64,000 bases of DNA from Paramuribaculum sp. (GTDB lineage: Bacteria; Bacteroidota; Bacteroidia; Bacteroidales; Muribaculaceae), in NCBI GenBank assembly GCA_022511125.1, contig JAFLSD010000004.1:62001-126000 (forward strand). Direction: 5' to 3'. Below the pieces are notes generated by a model. That model had not been told where the DNA came from, made no database searches, and worked only from the letters and a program-made list of their open reading frames with translations. Of the stretch, positions 61,433 to 64,000 are shown in pieces. The position numbers and the translations under genes are program-made. Positions within the stretch are counted from its first letter, which is position 1; the number at the start of each line of letters is the position of its first letter.

Positions 61433-61924
61433 ATGCGAAAGATTTTATTGTTTCTCTTCATATTTTCAGCCTGCTCTGCTATAGTGTATTCCCAGAAGCC
61501 GGATAGCATACCCACTGTCAATATCATTGACCATATCTATGAGGCTGGAAATATAACAATCTCACAGCCTGATTCTCTATTGCTGATGTTGCAATTTCAG
61601 GAACAATCGATTAATGGTGAAGATCCGGAAAAATCTCAAAACTCAATGAAACCTAAAAATTACGGTTTTAGAATACAGATTTTTTCTGATAATAATGCAA
61701 AAACTGCTAAGAATGAGGCAAGAATCAAATCTCGCAATGTCGGAAGCCACTTCCCTCAATATCGCACGTATGTCTCTTATAATTCACCATATTGGCGTGT
61801 TAAAGTAGGTGATTTTAAAACTCGGGAAGAAGCCGAATCTGCTTTGCAGCAGATGTCAAAGGTCTTCCCCGCAATGAAAAGAGAAATGCGAATTGTTAAA
61901 GATAGAATCAACTTCTCTAATTAA
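61433..61924 (+). CDS. SPOR-domain exported protein
   Basis: The 163-residue protein has a signal peptide (KILLFLFIFSACSAIVYS) and a C-terminal SPOR domain (residues about 80-155: YGFRIQIFSDNNAKTAKNEA ... YWRVKVGDFKTREEAESAL). The domain fits proteins that bind denuded peptidoglycan at division sites. An intermediate low-complexity linker precedes it. It lies 11 bp upstream of folE. Confidence 0.92.
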   Translation: MRKILLFLFIFSACSAIVYSQKPDSIPTVNIIDHIYEAGNITISQPDSLLLMLQFQEQSINGEDPEKSQNSMKPKNYGFRIQIFSDNNAKTAKNEARIKSRNVGSHFPQYRTYVSYNSPYWRVKVGDFKTREEAESALQQMSKVFPAMKREMRIVKDRINFSN

Positions 61925-61935
61925 AATTCCCTGTA

Positions 61936-62511
61936 ATGAATTATAAATCGGAAGACTCACAGTTAATTGGTGAGCTTTCTCATCATATTGAAGAAATTTT
62001 AAAAATCTTAGGAGAAAATCCAACGCGTGAAGGACTTCTGAAGACTCCTCAAAGAGCTGCAAAAGCATTGCTATATGTCACAAAAGGTTACCATGAGAAT
62101 AAGGAAGAAGTAATAGGTGACGCTATCTTTCCCACCGATTCTAAAGGGATGGTTTTGGTAAAAAATATTGAATTTTATTCTCTTTGTGAACATCACCTGT
62201 TACCTTTTTTCGGACACATATCGATAGGTTATTTACCGGATGGTAAAATCTTAGGTCTTAGCAAACTTGTCAGAATAGTCGAAATGTTTTCACGAAGATT
62301 ACAGGTTCAGGAACAATTGACACATCAGATATGTCTTGCATTGTCAGAAGCGATTCCAAATAGGGGAGTCGTAGTTAGAGTTCTGGCTGATCATCTGTGT
62401 ATGAAAATGAGAGGAGTCGAAAAACAAAATGCCACGACTTTGACTGTTGAAGCTACAGGCCTTTTTGAAAAGTCTCCTGAGATGATGCAACAATTCCTCG
62501 CTCAACTTTAA
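61936..62511 (+). CDS. folE: GTP cyclohydrolase I
   Basis: The 191-residue enzyme shows the zinc and active-site motif CEHHLLPFFGH, the third zinc ligand in HLCMKMRGVEKQ, and SKLVRIVEMFSRRLQVQE. It converts GTP to 7,8-dihydroneopterin triphosphate, the first step of folate synthesis. Last gene of the cluster; it converges with the LuxR-type gene with a gap of only 6 bp and no hairpin. Confidence 0.97.
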   Translation: MNYKSEDSQLIGELSHHIEEILKILGENPTREGLLKTPQRAAKALLYVTKGYHENKEEVIGDAIFPTDSKGMVLVKNIEFYSLCEHHLLPFFGHISIGYLPDGKILGLSKLVRIVEMFSRRLQVQEQLTHQICLALSEAIPNRGVVVRVLADHLCMKMRGVEKQNATTLTVEATGLFEKSPEMMQQFLAQL

Positions 62512-62517
62512 GGATAT

Positions 62518-63096
62518 TTATTTCTTGATATCTTCGAGTTTGATTAATTTGCTTACTATAGCATAGATTGTTAGGCCGGCAGTAGAATGAATCTGCAATT
62601 TTGATGCTATATTTTTCCTGTGTGTCATTACAGTATGGACAGAAATATTAATTTCTGCTGCAATCTCTTTATTAGACAACCCCTTCACGACACCTATCAC
62701 GATTTCTTTTTCTCGTGGAGATAATTCTTTCTGCTCGTTATTCTTTTGAGCACTTATCTCATTGAGAAGTGATTCAATTTTTGATGGAACATCATAAATG
62801 TTTATTATCCCGTCATACTGTTTTATTATAGTCTCGGGAAGTGAAACAGCAGTAACACAAGCTATAAAAAGGTCGTTGTTTATGTCTCTTATTTCATTAA
62901 TCGTTTCATGGCTATATATTAAAGGATCAATGAAAACAATTTTGGGATTATATCTCTCAATTTTATCTATCAAGGTGGGAAAGTCGTCGATTGAAACAAT
63001 TGAAAGATGATTACTCTTAAAAGATCTTAAAAGAGCGCATAGACCTTCAGAAATAATGGCTGACTTTAGGGCGGTTAATACCGTTATCTGCTTCAT
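62518..63096 (-). CDS. LuxR/NarL-type transcriptional regulator with degenerate receiver
   Basis: The 192-residue protein has a C-terminal LuxR-type HTH (LSPREKEIVIGVVKGLSNKEIA ... SVHTVMTHRKNI) and an N-terminal receiver-like domain. The receiver retains an Asp in KIVFIDPLI at the phosphorylation position. It lacks the acidic pair normally near residue 10 (ITVLTALKSA), so phosphorylation is doubtful. It is probably an effector-binding or constitutively active regulator. Its start overlaps the hemerythrin-like gene stop by 4 bp, strongly linking the two. Confidence 0.9.
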   Translation of the reverse strand: MKQITVLTALKSAIISEGLCALLRSFKSNHLSIVSIDDFPTLIDKIERYNPKIVFIDPLIYSHETINEIRDINNDLFIACVTAVSLPETIIKQYDGIINIYDVPSKIESLLNEISAQKNNEQKELSPREKEIVIGVVKGLSNKEIAAEINISVHTVMTHRKNIASKLQIHSTAGLTIYAIVSKLIKLEDIKK

Positions 63097-63794
63097 TTAC
63101 GATCTTTATGAATATTTCCCGATTCTTTCTCTAATTGCCTCATCATTGGCACCAGAATATTGTCCTCGATGTCCGTATGAGTGTTGAGGTCTTCTTCGCA
63201 ATTGAATATATCTACCAACGCATCGTACATCCGGTTCGGTTTACTGGTTCTGTAATATCGCAAAATAATATTTTTTAAGTCTGAGAGCTTTTCACCCACT
63301 TTATCATGCTGTTTACTGAATACATCTATTGAATAATCAGTAACTTCTTGCCCGAATCTTCTGATATAAGGAAATAAATGATTTTCCTCATGTTTAAAAT
63401 GTTTTCTGACTTCATCCACATAACTGTCAAAGAAATTAATGATTGAAGGATTTATTTCTTCATGATTTTCATCTAATGCCTTCAACAGATTTTCGCGTAT
63501 ATGAGGAAACTTATAATCTAAAAAATAGTCATGAGAATTATGGAGGAAATCAACTATACCTACTGTCTTTTCTAACGAAGCTTCTCGATAATTGATCTTC
63601 CTGTTAAGAATATAGTTCACTATGAGAAGAAATATTTCTACATTGATGTTTTTCTCCAAGCAAATCTCCTCTATACTCCCCCCGCCAAAACCTAATGGAA
63701 CTCCGAAACGGCTCAAAATAGGAAGTATGTTGAAATCCTCTTTTACAAGATCCAACATACTGTCCTTATACGAAAATAATTTCCCCTGCTTCAT
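63093..63794 (-). CDS. Hemerythrin-like, ScdA/RIC-type protein
   Basis: The 233-residue protein has an N-terminal DUF542-like segment (FNILPILSRFGVPLGFGGGSIEEIC) and a hemerythrin-like four-helix domain with His/Glu ligands (FLHNSHDYFLDYKFPHI, HFKHEENHLFPYI, KQHDKVG, NTHTDIEDNILVPMM). In classical ScdA/RIC proteins the first segment ends in a CCGG motif; here it is GFGG, so the cysteines are lost. The diiron site should remain. ScdA-type proteins repair iron-sulphur centres after nitric oxide or oxygen damage (family knowledge). It is in an operon with the LuxR-type regulator. Confidence 0.9.
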   Translation of the reverse strand: MKQGKLFSYKDSMLDLVKEDFNILPILSRFGVPLGFGGGSIEEICLEKNINVEIFLLIVNYILNRKINYREASLEKTVGIVDFLHNSHDYFLDYKFPHIRENLLKALDENHEEINPSIINFFDSYVDEVRKHFKHEENHLFPYIRRFGQEVTDYSIDVFSKQHDKVGEKLSDLKNIILRYYRTSKPNRMYDALVDIFNCEEDLNTHTDIEDNILVPMMRQLEKESGNIHKDRK

Positions 63795-63802
63795 TAGGGA
63801 AA

Positions 63803-64000
63803 TTATTGATTGTCACTATTTTCTGACTTTTCGTCTTTATTCTCAGACTCTTCCAGTTCTTGATAATAATCTACGCCTGCATCCAAAAGGTGATTGTACC
63901 AGTTGAAAACCTTTTTGATATCATTAGTGTAAACTCTTTCCTTATCAAAATCCGGCAAAATTTCTTCAAAGTGCTTTCTGATGGAGGAATCGTCTTTAAA
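63803..64000 (-). CDS. DUF5606-like protein, C-terminal part (5' end outside window)
   Basis: The minus-strand frame is open from the window end to a TAA at 63803-63805. The 65 visible residues include HFEEILPDFDKERVYTND and IKKVFNWYNHLLDAGV, as in the C-terminus of DUF5606 proteins common in Bacteroidota, followed by an acidic Glu/Asp/Ser tail. Function unknown. It lies 8 bp upstream of the hemerythrin-like gene and may head the same operon. Confidence 0.78.
   Translation of the reverse strand, partial: FKDDSSIRKHFEEILPDFDKERVYTNDIKKVFNWYNHLLDAGVDYYQELEESENKDEKSENSDNQ

Noticed and set aside
1-64000. Mobile elements, prophage genes, CRISPR arrays or attachment sites
   Set aside because: No transposase, integrase or cas genes, no repeat-spacer arrays and no integration at the tRNA-Gln 3' end were seen.

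Overview
This window reads as a stretch of chromosome from an anaerobic gut-type member of the Bacteroidota, order Bacteroidales. The evidence is a set of phylum-typical families (DUF4831, DUF1599, DUF5606, the BT_3928-like DoxX protein, a large TamB), anaerobic NrdD/NrdG, menaquinone genes, and many upstream regions with the Bacteroidota -7 promoter box TAnnTTTG. A Muribaculaceae-like genome would fit, but the family cannot be settled from sequence reading alone. There are no insertion sequences, prophage genes, CRISPR arrays or rRNA genes. The window is almost entirely dense core chromosome.

Layout. 1-0.9 kb: the end of a lactonase gene and a solitary tRNA-Gln with its own promoter and terminator. 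0.9-7 kb (minus): two rhomboid proteases, a membrane-anchored EEP-family protein, a DEAD-box helicase and an M3 peptidase whose signal peptide overlaps the helicase tail. 7.1 kb: an HU gene. 7.5-11.1 kb (minus): etfB-etfA-acyl-CoA dehydrogenase. 11.2-20 kb (minus): purine genes, with a Fur-family regulator-purA-DUF1015 transcript, a YcxB-like membrane protein, then purL and a PurF-like protein lacking the catalytic cysteine. 20-24.1 kb (minus): a complete Phe/Tyr operon (pheA, aminotransferase, DAHP synthase-chorismate mutase, tyrA). Its leader carries a previously unannotated small ORF and a transcription attenuator. 24.4-28 kb (plus): a DEDDh exonuclease, a RelA-type (p)ppGpp synthetase and a lipoprotein. 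28-39.6 kb (minus): manA, tamB, priA, a Nudix hydrolase, nrdG and nrdD. 40-44.6 kb (plus): menD-menB-menC-menE. 44.6-54 kb (minus): an MscS-type channel, DUF4831, nnr, crcB, htpG and clpC. 54.3-62.5 kb (plus): gyrA, a TPR protein, a 58-residue membrane protein, DUF1599, a DoxX-like protein, tpiA, a SPOR protein and folE. 62.5-64 kb (minus): a LuxR-type regulator, a hemerythrin-like protein and the end of a DUF5606 gene.

The strongest discovery is the leader of the Phe/Tyr operon. A consensus promoter is followed after about 16 nt by a 24-codon ORF with nine Phe/Tyr codons among eleven consecutive codons. Its 3' end contains the first of three mutually complementary segments. Segments 1 and 2 can form a 13-bp antiterminator; segments 2 and 3 form a hairpin followed by six T residues just before pheA. 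This is the textbook geometry of ribosome-mediated attenuation, with Phe and Tyr both sensed for an operon that makes both. PheA also lacks the usual ESRP motif of its ACT domain. Other points worth following are a strong sigma-54-type -24/-12 element before clpC, a bifurcating-type EtfB, near-leaderless starts for the Fur-family regulator and DUF1599, and a perfect inverted repeat at the crcB promoter.
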